Assembly (NCBI GenBank): GCA_005217565.1
Contig: SJCO01000004.1
Span: 248,001 to 312,000, forward strand
Direction: 5' to 3'
Length of the DNA stretch: 64,000 nt
Source: Puteibacter caeruleilacunae
Lineage (GTDB): Bacteria > Bacteroidota > Bacteroidia > Bacteroidales > Prolixibacteraceae
The notes under the pieces were generated by a model, which saw only the letters and a program-made list of their open reading frames with translations, ran no database searches and was not told where the DNA came from. Position 1 is the stretch's first letter; every line of letters begins with the position of its first letter. Positions 1 through 9,664 of the stretch are shown one piece after another. Both the position numbers and the translations under genes were made by a program.

Positions 1-116
1 GCTGAACTGTAATAAATGAATCACATACAAGTAAGCTACACGCCGCTTAATTTTTTCACAACAAATACATAACGTAACTTAAACAAAAATTCATTAGCTT
101 TATACAAACGATCTGC

Positions 117-124
117 TATCTTTG
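117..124 (+). promoter_or_regulatory. Candidate promoter (-7 TATCTTTG) for the patatin gene
   Basis: TATCTTTG matches the Bacteroidota -7 consensus TAnnTTTG exactly. A weak -33 (TTA at 94-96) lies 20 bases upstream. It would give a leader of about 95 bases before the ATG at 227. The remaining 1-116 is AT-rich and shows no gene. Confidence 0.5.
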
Positions 125-226
125 CGAAATCGGCTTGTCTAAAGTTTGATTCTCTTAAACCATTGAATTTAACCAACACAAGCAGATCTTTTTAAACAAA
201 TGTTCCACACAAATCATAAATTTTGA

Positions 227-2437
227 ATGAAGAATATTCTTTTCTTTCTAGGCTTGATTATATTAATTAAAAGTTCTTTCGCTCAACGTGCCAGTGAAGA
301 TTTGAGCACCGAGGATCGTCCTAAAATTGGATTAGTATTGAGTGGTGGCGGTGCGAAAGGTTTTGCCCATGTGGGTGTACTGAAAGTCATTGACGAACTT
401 GGAATCCCCATTGATTACATTGCCGGAACGAGTATGGGATCAATAATCGGAGGTTTTTACGCAATTGGCTACTCTGGTAAAGATATCGAGACAATGATCA
501 GTTCTCAGAATTGGGAGAACTTGTTATCAGATCATGTGTCACGAACTTATATCCCCTTTCATCAAAAGGAAACCTATGAACGTTATGCTCTTTCGTTCCC
601 TATAAAACCTAAAGGGATTGATTTACCAATTGGAATTGTTAAAGGTCAGAATGTGATCAACTTATTTGAACGTTTATCAATAGACTATCACGATGAAACT
701 GATTTTAAAAAACTTCCAATTCCATTTGTCTGCGTCGCCACCAATATTGAATCTGGTGAGGCTGTTGTTTTAGACAAGGGCTATCTGCCAGAAGCCTTAA
801 GAGCAAGTATGGCAATTCCTACGTTCTTCTCTCCGGTTGAAATTGATGATAAATTGTTGCTGGATGGAGGTATGGTCAATAACTATCCAGTGAAAGAATT
901 GGTTAAAATGGGAGCTGATATCGTTATTGGTGTTGATGTTCAATCTGGCCCTAAAACAAAGGAAGAGTTAGGCTCATTTGTTGATATCATTAACCAAACA
1001 GTATCACTAATGGCCTTGAATGAATACAAGAAAAATATAGATTTTGTGGATATCAATATAAAGCCACATATTCCTGAATATTCGGTAGGTAGCTTTAATG
1101 ATGCTGATTCGTTAATTGCAAGAGGAGAACAAAAGGCTCGCGAATATATTGATCAATTAAAGGCCCTAAAACAAAAGTATAATTTAAAGAAGAACGGTAT
1201 AAAAAATTACACTCCTCCTACTGATTCAACATCTTATGTAATAAATAAGATTAAAATAGAAGGATTGGAAGAGGTAAGCTCATCTTTGGTACTAGGAAAG
1301 CTGAACATTGAGACTCCTGACACTGTCACACTGCAAACCATTGATCGAGGTATATCGCGAATATATGGAAGTAGATACTTCGACAAGGTCGATTTTAAGC
1401 TATCAGGAGACGGAGAGAAGGAACTGACACTGAGAATCAAGGAACGTACTACCAATCGCTTTAATGTAGGTTTTCACTACGACTCAGATAATAATGCTGG
1501 TGTATTACTTAATACCACATTAAGAAATAAACTAAAAAGTGGTTCAAGACTTTCCTTTGATCTAAAGCTTGCAGAAAAACCACACTTCGTTACAACATAT
1601 AATGTCGACAACGGATTAAAACCCGGCTTGACTCTGAAGGGTGAATATATTGATACCGAAGTCAACGCATATGACAATGGAGACAAGATAGGAAATTTCG
1701 ACCTTGATCACCTTAACTTTGATATAAGTACACATTCGATATTCAAGGAATCATACTCTTTTGGTATTGGAGCCAGACTGGAATACTATAAAGCTTCTTC
1801 AAATTTCTCGATACCGATACCTGAAGGGGAATCATCGAGTCTGGAAGACATCTATTACACCTATTATACTTTCTTGCGTTTCGACACGCACGAGAAAACA
1901 TATTATCCGAAATCAGGTATTAGCCTATACGGAGAGTATAAACTGGTAACTACAAATGGTGTAAAACTGGAAGGAACAAAGCGACCTCTTTCTGTTGCTT
2001 CATTGAAGTTTCAGAAAGCCATTAGTGTTACTGACGCCTTTACTGTGTATCCTAAATTCTACGGAAGAGTGGTATGGGGGAAAACTGTTCCAGAGTTCTA
2101 CAACAGTTATGTTGGAGGAATTGATCAAACCGACTATTTTGATATTCAGGTTCCTTTTGTAGGACTTGAACGTATGGAGATTCCAAGTAAGGTTGCTTTT
2201 GTATTGCGTACTGATTTACAATTCGAGCTTTTTAGAAATAACTACTTAATATTACAACCTAACGTAGGAAGACTTGTTCAGGATGTTAATGATTCATTTG
2301 AAACAGGAGAATGGGTAGTTGGAGGAGGAATAACCTATTCGTACAACAGTCTGATTGGTCCTATGGAAATCTCTCTAATGCATTCAAATAAGTCAAGTAA
2401 ATTCCTGAACTATATCAGCTTAGGATATTGGTTCTAA
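227..2437 (+). CDS. Patatin-like phospholipase fused to a BamA-type outer-membrane barrel
   Basis: A 736-residue protein with a signal peptide ending near AQ20. The patatin domain covers about residues 33-240: oxyanion motif GGGAKG (40-45), nucleophile elbow GTSMG with Ser69, and the catalytic DGG with Asp213, so both dyad residues are present. A POTRA-like segment (about 340-420) and a C-terminal beta barrel of the bacterial surface antigen family (about 425-736, ending in aromatic YWF) follow. Known relatives (PlpD type) are type Vd secreted lipases or outer-membrane phospholipases. The barrel suggests the enzyme is held at or passed through the outer membrane. The gene is alone on the plus strand, convergent with unit 1, and separated from it by a bidirectional terminator. 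Substrate is unknown; the family call is firm. Confidence 0.93.
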   Translation: MKNILFFLGLIILIKSSFAQRASEDLSTEDRPKIGLVLSGGGAKGFAHVGVLKVIDELGIPIDYIAGTSMGSIIGGFYAIGYSGKDIETMISSQNWENLLSDHVSRTYIPFHQKETYERYALSFPIKPKGIDLPIGIVKGQNVINLFERLSIDYHDETDFKKLPIPFVCVATNIESGEAVVLDKGYLPEALRASMAIPTFFSPVEIDDKLLLDGGMVNNYPVKELVKMGADIVIGVDVQSGPKTKEELGSFVDIINQTVSLMALNEYKKNIDFVDINIKPHIPEYSVGSFNDADSLIARGEQKAREYIDQLKALKQKYNLKKNGIKNYTPPTDSTSYVINKIKIEGLEEVSSSLVLGKLNIETPDTVTLQTIDRGISRIYGSRYFDKVDFKLSGDGEKELTLRIKERTTNRFNVGFHYDSDNNAGVLLNTTLRNKLKSGSRLSFDLKLAEKPHFVTTYNVDNGLKPGLTLKGEYIDTEVNAYDNGDKIGNFDLDHLNFDISTHSIFKESYSFGIGARLEYYKASSNFSIPIPEGESSSLEDIYYTYYTFLRFDTHEKTYYPKSGISLYGEYKLVTTNGVKLEGTKRPLSVASLKFQKAISVTDAFTVYPKFYGRVVWGKTVPEFYNSYVGGIDQTDYFDIQVPFVGLERMEIPSKVAFVLRTDLQFELFRNNYLILQPNVGRLVQDVNDSFETGEWVVGGGITYSYNSLIGPMEISLMHSNKSSKFLNYISLGYWF

Positions 2438-2448
2438 AACAAAAAAAA

Positions 2449-2481
2449 GATCCTTTCTGTAACTGACAAACAGAAAGGATC
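2449..2481. terminator. Bidirectional rho-independent terminator
   Basis: A perfect 12-bp stem (GATCCTTTCTGT / ACAGAAAGGATC) with a 9-base loop lies between two convergent genes. Read on the minus strand it is followed by eight U, a strong terminator for the SusCD unit 1. Read on the plus strand it closes the patatin gene with a poorer U tract. Confidence 0.9.
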
Positions 2482-2565
2482 GATATATTTTACTTGAGTT
2501 AAAGACGATAGATGAGGACTGTAAGAAACAGCCCTCAACCTTTATCTGTCAAATAATAAGTGAAC

Positions 2566-2982
2566 TTACTCAACAATGTTGATTGTCCAATCTTTAAACT
2601 CTTTTCCTGCAGTATTCACTCTATATTTATAGGTGTTAGCAGACCAGTCCATCAATACTCCTGGTTTTGGAGAATCCTCCAAAGGAGTGATAGATTCGCC
2701 AGTATGGTATATATAACAAGATAAAGCCGAACGATCTACATCAGCAGGAATCGTAATGGTAACAGTAGCAGCCTCACTATCTACTTCGTAGTTAGTAGAA
2801 ACAGTAACTTTCTTAACGCCATCAGTTGCATCCTTTAGTTCAACTTGATCTACCTGCAAACGATATACGAACATATCGGTAATCTCAGCATTGTTTTCCC
2901 ATTGACTTTCATCCAGGTCAATACGAGGTTCACATGCCACGAAAGACAATACTGCAAATAAAAATATCAAATATTTTTTCAT
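2566..2982 (-). CDS. Small lipoprotein of SusCD unit 1, possible DUF5018-like
   Basis: A 138-residue protein with a lipoprotein signal (lipobox FVAC, Cys17). The rest is beta-rich, with one Ig-like stretch (about 65-138) ending in KDWTINIVE, a pattern seen in DUF5018 and related surface lipoproteins; I recognise the style, not a sure family. It is the last gene of the sigma-FecR-SusC-SusD unit, 12 bases after SusD. In Bacteroidota loci this position is usually held by SusE/F-like surface glycan-binding lipoproteins. That role is inferred from position. Much shorter than SusE/SusF, so at most a single binding domain. Confidence 0.8.
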   Translation of the reverse strand: MKKYLIFLFAVLSFVACEPRIDLDESQWENNAEITDMFVYRLQVDQVELKDATDGVKKVTVSTNYEVDSEAATVTITIPADVDRSALSCYIYHTGESITPLEDSPKPGVLMDWSANTYKYRVNTAGKEFKDWTINIVE

Positions 2983-2994
2983 AGTTTCTAGTTT

Positions 2995-4836
2995 TTAATT
3001 CCAACCTGGATTTTGAGTTAATACAACATCTGCTTCAGATTTATACAGATTGATTTCATTCTTTGGAATCGACCATAAGTAATCTCTTCCTTCATCAATC
3101 TTGTAACCTTCACCACCTTCAAGGAAATCAGAACGAAGTCCTCCAGGTAATAAGTAACCATTGGCATCAACATGAATATCACTCTCGTTTAATTTACCTA
3201 GCGGTTGCCAGTAATCAATAAACTGCTGTGCTTTTGCCCCTCTAGGTACATAACCATTGATCAAATGACCAAGCATACGCCATCTTCTAAGGTCATCGTA
3301 ACGTTGTCCTTCTCCAACTAACTCAACACGACGCTCTCTTCTGATCTCATTAATTACAGAAGAAACATTACCATATCGTTTGATGTAGCTTGGATTGCTA
3401 TTCCACGACTTCACTGCAGCAAGGTTCATGTGTCCCATACCTACACGATCGCGTAATACGTTGATAGACTTGTCAAGATCGGCCTGCGTTAACTGACCTG
3501 CTCCCAGTTCCTCTAGAATTGCTTTGGCCTCAGCATATGCTACTAGAACTTCTCCATAGCGTAAGTGAATCCATCCTTGCTCACCAAAACCATATTCCGA
3601 ATACTCATTGATATCACTACGTACACCTTTAGCGAACATATATCCTGATGGAGGAGCATACCAGTTAGCAGCTTTAGTCACAGCAGTCATTGTTTGGCTG
3701 TTCAATGATTCCCAACCTAATATCTCTCCAAAGCTTCCCCATTTTTCCGAGAAGTAAACGGTTTGAGCTAAACGAGGATCACGATCAGTAGTCAAGTTAA
3801 CAAACGTATCGTCACCTTTATATTCAGCAGTATTGATCTCTTTAGGCTCACCATTAGCCATCAAATAATCATCAACAGCAGCTTTGGTTAATCCAACCTG
3901 ACCACCACCACGTGCATAGTTCGCCCAGATTACAGTAATCCCCTCATCCTTACTATACAATTGATAGTGTAAAGCTTCAGGAATAGCACTATAGTCGACT
4001 TTATCAAATAAACCTGCATATTCAAATCCAGCTTTACCTTTAAATACATTGGTACCTAACTTGTCGATAAGTTTATTTCCAGCATCAACTGCTTTTTCAA
4101 GAAATATCGTACCATTTTCACCAGTAGCACCGAAGTCAGTGTTCTGATGGTAATATTCCCATGATCCTTCAAACAGTCCGAACTTAGCTTTATAACCTAA
4201 CGCAGCTTCTTTGCTGATTCTTCCACTTCCTGCAGCGCTAGCCCATTGTAGATTCTCAATAGCACGATCAAGATCGGCCATGATAGTAAGTGCAAAATCA
4301 TCTCTTTCCATACGTGGCTTATAAAGTGACTCTGTATCATCAATAGAAAGCACTTGATCAATATAAGGACAACCACCGAATGTACTCAATAACTGGAAGT
4401 TCATGTATGCTCTGAAGAAATAAGCCTCACCAACGTACTGCTTACCTTTATCACTTAACGTAGCCAGATCGTAATTAGCAAGACTAGAAATCATGTAGTT
4501 GATATTACGCAACCATGAGTAAGTACCATTCCAGGTTCCATTGGTACTACTGGCATCCGAGCTGGTTCTGTAGATCTTTCCATCAGGGAAACCAATCTCA
4601 ACAACTCCTAATACATTATCACTACCATTTTCAACAGAGTATTTACTTGCCCAACTTCCTCTACGAGTGTTAATGCATCGATACAATCCGTTTGCATAAG
4701 TTTTCAAATCGTTTTCTGTAGTCCAGAAACTTCCTTCTGTGATTTTGTCTTTAGGAACTCCATCAAGGAAATCTTCCTCACAAGACGACATCAAAAGAAC
4801 TAATAGAATTGGTAAATATTTTAATATTTTTTTCAT
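2995..4836 (-). CDS. SusD/RagB-family outer-membrane lipoprotein (unit 1)
   Basis: 613 residues from the ATG at 4836; an in-frame TTG at 4845 is possible, but the ATG gives a standard lipoprotein signal (SSC, Cys19). Tetratricopeptide-like SusD helices and the conserved C-terminal pattern (RRERRVELVGEGQRYDDLRRW, about 500-520 and the final VLTQNPGW) are plain. SusD proteins form the lid of the SusC transporter at the cell surface and capture oligosaccharides. The gene follows susC by 11 bases, so the two are co-transcribed and probably translationally coupled. Ligand cannot be told from sequence. Confidence 0.95.
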   Translation of the reverse strand: MKKILKYLPILLVLLMSSCEEDFLDGVPKDKITEGSFWTTENDLKTYANGLYRCINTRRGSWASKYSVENGSDNVLGVVEIGFPDGKIYRTSSDASSTNGTWNGTYSWLRNINYMISSLANYDLATLSDKGKQYVGEAYFFRAYMNFQLLSTFGGCPYIDQVLSIDDTESLYKPRMERDDFALTIMADLDRAIENLQWASAAGSGRISKEAALGYKAKFGLFEGSWEYYHQNTDFGATGENGTIFLEKAVDAGNKLIDKLGTNVFKGKAGFEYAGLFDKVDYSAIPEALHYQLYSKDEGITVIWANYARGGGQVGLTKAAVDDYLMANGEPKEINTAEYKGDDTFVNLTTDRDPRLAQTVYFSEKWGSFGEILGWESLNSQTMTAVTKAANWYAPPSGYMFAKGVRSDINEYSEYGFGEQGWIHLRYGEVLVAYAEAKAILEELGAGQLTQADLDKSINVLRDRVGMGHMNLAAVKSWNSNPSYIKRYGNVSSVINEIRRERRVELVGEGQRYDDLRRWRMLGHLINGYVPRGAKAQQFIDYWQPLGKLNESDIHVDANGYLLPGGLRSDFLEGGEGYKIDEGRDYLWSIPKNEINLYKSEADVVLTQNPGWN

Positions 4837-4847
4837 ATTGATCAAGT

Positions 4848-7800
4848 TTAGAAGTTAATGTTAGCACCAACAGAGATCACTCTTTGTGTTGGATAAATCT
4901 GTCCATTTCCACTACGTAAGATCGTTGGATCTAAATCAATATCTGCGGCATTGTAAATAGTTCCCACATTCTCTACTGAAGAGTAAAGTCTACAGCTTGA
5001 AATGAATGTACCATTTAACCAACGCTTAGGCAATTTATATCCAAGACTAACTCGCTGCAATCTGCAGTATGCACCATTCATTACGTAACGACTCTGAGTC
5101 TTAGTGTTTTTATTTGCTTCTCCAGTGTTCATATAAGGACGTGGGAAATAAGCTCCGGTATTCTCTGGTGTCCAGTAATCCATGGTATGCTTGAATACAG
5201 AACTGTGCCAGCTTGAACTTGTAGTTCCCCAGAAATACATACCTCCCATGGTAACATCCTGTTTTCCTACACCTTCGAAGAACATATTAACGTCGAAGTT
5301 ATTCCAGTTCGCTGATAGATTCAATCCAAACTGGAAACGTGGCGTAGAGTTTCCGAGTTTAACCAAGTCACCCTTGTTATTCCAGTAATTGTTACCACCA
5401 TCAATTTTACCATCACCATCCTGATCCTTATAAATCACATCACCAGGATACCAGTACTGAGACCAGATTCTATGGTGAGAACCAGCATTGTTATAATCAG
5501 CAACATTTTGAGCTATACCTACAGTTTCATATCCCCAGATATCACCAAACTCTTCACCTTTGGTCCAGGTTTTATTCATAGATCCTGTTTCATTTGGGAA
5601 ATCAACGATATAACCTCTGTAGTCAGCAAGGTTAAAATTCACTGTATACTCAACTGGTTTTCCGTTAATATCACCTAACTGATCTTTCCAGTTTGCAGTG
5701 AATTCCCATCCGCGAGTTTCACTTGTTCCGTTATTCAACTTAGGAGGTGTAGTACCTAAAGTTTTAGCAACAGTCTTTGGAGGTGCTAACTGATCTTTAA
5801 TTGTTCTTTGATACCATTCATATGAAATATCTAAACGGTTATCGAATGCACTAATATCAAGTCCGATGTTAATTACCTCAGGCTTTTCCCAGGTAATTCC
5901 AGGGTTAATGATTCCAGGCATATCAATTGCTGAGGCGTTCTCTCCACCCACCATGATTCCAATCTTTGGAATATACTTCATACTTGATAAAAACATGTAT
6001 GGTGGAACATTAGAATTACCTAATTTACCATACGAACCTCTTAACTTAAATGAAGAGATCTTATCAGTAAACCAGAAATTTTCTTTAGCAACATTCCATC
6101 CTGCACTGAATGAAGGGAAGAATGACCAACGCGTATCACTAGGGAACTTACTTGATGCATCATATCGTCCGTTCACCTCTAACAGATACTTTTCTTTATA
6201 GTTGTAGTTCAGGCGATAAAAGTATCCCTCCGAAGCCCAATCATCAATTCTATCACCAGCATCAACAACACCAGTAGCAGTACTAATTGAAGGCACATCT
6301 TGAGTAATTAATCCTTTTTTACTAGCCCAAAGGTGCTTATATTTCTGCTTTTCATTCTGATGACCTGCCAAAATAGTAGCTGAGTGATCTCCAATATTAA
6401 AGTTATAGGTAGCTATTGCTTCCCACTGAACATAGAAATCTCGGTCCATACTAGCCGATACCGAATTTGGAGTATTTCCACCCAAAACAGTTGATCCACC
6501 TGGCAACGGAATTTCATAATTGAATCGATCTCTTGTAAAACTACTCACAAACTTTTTGTAAGCGTAATTTGATACAATAGATAGTCCTTTTATCGGAGTT
6601 AACTTAACCTCAAATTTTCCGGATAGGTTATCATTAAGATCCTTATATCCTCCATCATACTTAACTCTCCAATTTCCATTATTTTGATGCCAAACGCCAT
6701 CAGGATTTGTTGCAGGAGTAGTAGACCAAAGACGTGCAACAGAGTTCAGAATAGTATAATCGCTCACATTAGGACGAGCTACTTTTTCTTCACTATATTT
6801 AATATTGATGCTAGTCTCTAACCAATCGTTAATTCTACTGGTTACTTTAGTACTGAAGTTATAACGCTTATACTGGTCTTTTACAGCCTCTTTCAATAAA
6901 CCTTTATTCTGAGCGTAACCAAAACTAACATAGTAATCAAGTTTTCCACCAGGAGCTGCACCACTTACACTCAAATTCTGATTATGATTGAAAGAATGAT
7001 CTTTAAAGAACTCTTTCATCCAGTCGGTATTACCGTGTGCTTGTCCCCACTGTCCCCATAAACCATCATCCTGAATGGTGTTATTTGGTCCGTTTCCTTC
7101 CATATAAGCCTTAATCTTTTCAATAGTCTCTGGACCGAAAACGCTTCCTGCACGAGCATTTTGCATTGCAAGATCAAAAGTAGTTGCAAAATCATAACCA
7201 TTCGCTACTTCAGGAACTCCTTTCATTGAACTCCAGTTGTAGTTAGAGTTATAATTAACCTTCAATTTTCCTTCTTTACCCGTCTTTGTAGTAATCAATA
7301 CAACACCATAAGGTGCACGCGAACCATAAATTGCACTGGCTGCCGCATCTTTAAGTACTGAGATATTCTCAATATCTTCAGGATTCAGGAAGTCAGGATT
7401 CATTTCGATACCATCGACCAAAATAAGTGGTCCTCTATTACTGGTAACATACTCACCTCTATCATTAAGTTGAAGACCTGTAAATCCACGAATATTCCAT
7501 GAAGTAGAAGCATTAGGTGCTCCACTTGCTTTAGTGATATTCAAACCTGGAATTACACCTTTTAGTCCCTCACCTACTTTTGTAATAGGGCGACTTTCCA
7601 TTACTTCTGCACCAACTTGCGATACAGAACCGGTTACATTCACCTTCTTTTGAACACCATATGCAACAACAACAACCTCTTCCAAACCAAGAGCATCAAC
7701 CACCATCGTAACATTTACATTGCTTTGGCCGTCAACAATAACCTCTTGAGTTTTCATTCCCACAAAAGAGAAAAGTAATACTGCATCTTTAGCTGGAACA

Positions 7801-8309
7801 TTCAAAGTATATTTTCCATCAAGATCAGTTGTAGTACCAATAGTTGTTCCTTTTACAACAACCGATACCCCAGGCATGGTTTCACCTTGCTCATCAACAA
7901 CAGTACCTGAAATCTTTACATTTTGTTGTGCAACAGCATCACTAACTGATTCTTTTAAAATAATTTGATTATCAATTACCATAAAAGTAATTCCACTCTC
8001 CGCAAGCACCTTCTCAAGGATCTGCTCAACATTCTCGTTACTTGCATTTACCGATACTTTTCGATTTACATCGATCTTTGCATCATTATACAGGAAGGTA
8101 AAATCACTCTGTTTTTCAATCTGTTGCAATACTTCCTTAATGGAGGTATTACTCAATCGAAGACTTAATGCAGTTTTCTGCGAATAGACACTCGCCGACA
8201 CTTGCATTAAACAGATTAGGATTAATAGACTAGTTATTTTCATAATACGCAAACATCTCGACAGGGGATAACAATCCCTGTCAATGAATAACATTGACTT
8301 TTTTTTCAT
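4848..8309 (-). CDS. SusC/RagA TonB-dependent transporter with STN signalling domain (unit 1)
   Basis: 1153 residues. After a signal segment (about 24-44) come an STN (secretin/TonB N-terminal) domain (about 45-120), a carboxypeptidase-regulatory-like beta sandwich (about 131-205; PGVSVVVKGT), a TonB-box-like EEVVVVAYG, the plug domain and a long barrel ending in INF. The STN domain is the part that touches a FecR anti-sigma factor in trans-envelope signalling, and a fecR/sigma pair lies directly upstream. So this is a transducer as well as an importer. The N-terminus precedes the signal with about 20 basic residues (MKKKS...), a common feature in this class. Start ATG sits in the motif CAAATTTATG shared with the other two STN-type susC genes here. 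Confidence 0.95.
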   Translation of the reverse strand: MKKKSMLFIDRDCYPLSRCLRIMKITSLLILICLMQVSASVYSQKTALSLRLSNTSIKEVLQQIEKQSDFTFLYNDAKIDVNRKVSVNASNENVEQILEKVLAESGITFMVIDNQIILKESVSDAVAQQNVKISGTVVDEQGETMPGVSVVVKGTTIGTTTDLDGKYTLNVPAKDAVLLFSFVGMKTQEVIVDGQSNVNVTMVVDALGLEEVVVVAYGVQKKVNVTGSVSQVGAEVMESRPITKVGEGLKGVIPGLNITKASGAPNASTSWNIRGFTGLQLNDRGEYVTSNRGPLILVDGIEMNPDFLNPEDIENISVLKDAAASAIYGSRAPYGVVLITTKTGKEGKLKVNYNSNYNWSSMKGVPEVANGYDFATTFDLAMQNARAGSVFGPETIEKIKAYMEGNGPNNTIQDDGLWGQWGQAHGNTDWMKEFFKDHSFNHNQNLSVSGAAPGGKLDYYVSFGYAQNKGLLKEAVKDQYKRYNFSTKVTSRINDWLETSINIKYSEEKVARPNVSDYTILNSVARLWSTTPATNPDGVWHQNNGNWRVKYDGGYKDLNDNLSGKFEVKLTPIKGLSIVSNYAYKKFVSSFTRDRFNYEIPLPGGSTVLGGNTPNSVSASMDRDFYVQWEAIATYNFNIGDHSATILAGHQNEKQKYKHLWASKKGLITQDVPSISTATGVVDAGDRIDDWASEGYFYRLNYNYKEKYLLEVNGRYDASSKFPSDTRWSFFPSFSAGWNVAKENFWFTDKISSFKLRGSYGKLGNSNVPPYMFLSSMKYIPKIGIMVGGENASAIDMPGIINPGITWEKPEVINIGLDISAFDNRLDISYEWYQRTIKDQLAPPKTVAKTLGTTPPKLNNGTSETRGWEFTANWKDQLGDINGKPVEYTVNFNLADYRGYIVDFPNETGSMNKTWTKGEEFGDIWGYETVGIAQNVADYNNAGSHHRIWSQYWYPGDVIYKDQDGDGKIDGGNNYWNNKGDLVKLGNSTPRFQFGLNLSANWNNFDVNMFFEGVGKQDVTMGGMYFWGTTSSSWHSSVFKHTMDYWTPENTGAYFPRPYMNTGEANKNTKTQSRYVMNGAYCRLQRVSLGYKLPKRWLNGTFISSCRLYSSVENVGTIYNAADIDLDPTILRSGNGQIYPTQRVISVGANINF

Positions 8310-8336
8310 AAATTTGTAATGTTTCTGTTAGACATA

Positions 8337-8350
8337 TTCCCCGAAGGGAA
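8337..8350 (-). other. Small hairpin in the fecR-susC spacer
   Basis: TTCCC-CGAA-GGGAA forms a compact tetraloop hairpin 28 bases upstream of the susC start codon. It has no U tract and is probably an mRNA leader structure, not a terminator. The equivalent spot in unit 3 carries AGCCC-TTAT-GGGCT. Confidence 0.45.
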
Positions 8351-8362
8351 ATTGTTTAATTG

Positions 8363-8414
8363 TTTCGTGTTACAGCACGAAACTAAATGAGAGGAAGGTG
8401 TTACAGCACTTTCC
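8363..8414 (-). other. Two tandem hairpins with identical apical sequence between fecR and susC
   Basis: Arms 8363-8369/8376-8382 (TTTCGTG/CACGAAA) and 8393-8400/8407-8414 (GGAAGGTG/CACTTTCC) flank the same loop TTACAG; the 12 bases GTGTTACAGCAC are identical in both. In the minus-strand mRNA the hairpins follow the fecR stop. The U-rich run lies on the fecR side, so they are not normal terminators for fecR. They may control transcript processing or relative expression of fecR and susC (inference). Confidence 0.55.
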
Positions 8415-8443
8415 TTTTTTGTTGTTGAGTGTTACATAAGCTA

Positions 8444-9421
8444 CTATTTTGAATATATATATACTTTATCTTCTTTTATTTCGCTTCTCATACTTGTAGT
8501 AAAACTAAGATACTCAAGCATTTCCCGAAGACTTTCTGTTTTTATAGTTAAAGTAAATCGATTCTCCTCTTTAAAATCAGGATCTAATACAACATCCACA
8601 TCATACCAACGCTCAAGCTTTTTAACAACCTCTTCAAATGGAGCGTTATCAAATTTTAGCATATTCTCTTTCCATGCTGAGTAGATACTAGTATTAACCA
8701 ATAGTTTTCTGATTTTACCAGTTGTCTTATTATAAACAAGTTGTTGACCAGGTTCAAGCTTAATTTCATTGTAACGTTCACTCCTTTTAAAGGCAATACT
8801 TCCCTCTTCTAAAGTCGCTTCAATAAAGTCGTCATCATTATACGCACAAACATTAAATTGGGTACCGTAAACTTTCACTTGAGAATCACCCATTTTAACC
8901 GTAAAAGGCTTTTTACTTTTTGTGACCTCAAAGAAAGCTTCTCCACTTAGTTCAACCTCACGCTTATCTGTAACACTTCCATAGGCAAGCGTGGTTCCTG
9001 AGTTCAACCAAACAATAGAACCATCAGACAATGTAACTTTTGACTTTTCACCTCGGGGAGCCTCAACAACATAAGCTAAATCTGTTGCACCAATTTTCTC
9101 GGCAATATATAAACCCGATACACTCATGGCGATAAGAACTGCAACCGACGCGGCTACTTTCCAAAGTAAAGTTCCTTGGAATCGACGTACTTTAGTGGAT
9201 TGTTTATGACCTGCCACCCTTCGTTGCATTTTAGACCAACCTAACTCCGCGTTAAAGTTATTGATTCCACCATACTGCCATGATTCGTTATATTGATCAA
9301 ACAGTTTCCGGTTCTCAGACGACGCATTCACCCACTGCTTCAGTTGCTCTATCTCCTCATCAGTAGCATTCTTCTGTATAAACCGAAGTATCAAATCTGT
9401 ATGTTGTACATTCTCACCCAT
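8444..9421 (-). CDS. FecR-family anti-sigma factor (unit 1)
   Basis: 325 residues: N-terminal cytoplasmic anti-sigma region (1-85), one transmembrane helix (about 88-108), a periplasmic FecR domain (about 125-225; APRGEKSKVTLSDGS, AFFEVTKSKKPFTV) and a C-terminal DUF4974/STN-like domain (about 250-325). Known relatives hold the ECF sigma factor until the STN domain of the partner transporter signals substrate. Upstream by 243 bases is its sigma factor, and downstream is the STN-type susC, so the circuit is complete. Confidence 0.94.
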   Translation of the reverse strand: MGENVQHTDLILRFIQKNATDEEIEQLKQWVNASSENRKLFDQYNESWQYGGINNFNAELGWSKMQRRVAGHKQSTKVRRFQGTLLWKVAASVAVLIAMSVSGLYIAEKIGATDLAYVVEAPRGEKSKVTLSDGSIVWLNSGTTLAYGSVTDKREVELSGEAFFEVTKSKKPFTVKMGDSQVKVYGTQFNVCAYNDDDFIEATLEEGSIAFKRSERYNEIKLEPGQQLVYNKTTGKIRKLLVNTSIYSAWKENMLKFDNAPFEEVVKKLERWYDVDVVLDPDFKEENRFTLTIKTESLREMLEYLSFTTSMRSEIKEDKVYIYSK

Positions 9422-9463
9422 TAATTGCCTTATTTACTCCTATAACAGGCCAAAATCATTTTA

Positions 9464-9619
9464 CCCCTACAAGCAAGTGCGATTTTTTTTAAGTTTTTTT
9501 AAGATTTATGCAATTCTATCTTTCAAAGAGCAGCACACCACACACATAACAAGCTAGATTCCTGCACCTTACACAGAAACATATTAATTCTAAAAAAATA
9601 TTAATTTTCCCCTACAAGC
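9464..9619 (-). repeat. Direct repeat CCCCTACAAGC in the sigma-fecR spacer
   Basis: The 11 bases CCCCTACAAGC occur at 9464-9474 and 9609-9619, each preceded by a T run. On the minus strand this reads GCTTGTAGGGG followed by A/T. The 243-base spacer (9422-9664) holds no gene. A related AGGG-containing segment occurs before fecR in units 2 and 3. Possible regulator or mRNA site; function unknown. Confidence 0.4.
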
Positions 9620-9664
9620 GATAAATATTTGAAGAAAAATATATTTCTAAGTATTAAAAAGCAA

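Noticed and set aside
4837-4845. TTG start for SusD of unit 1 (and similarly GTG 15192, TTG 29512)
   Set aside because: ATG codons a few bases downstream give normal lipoprotein signals or conserved starts.
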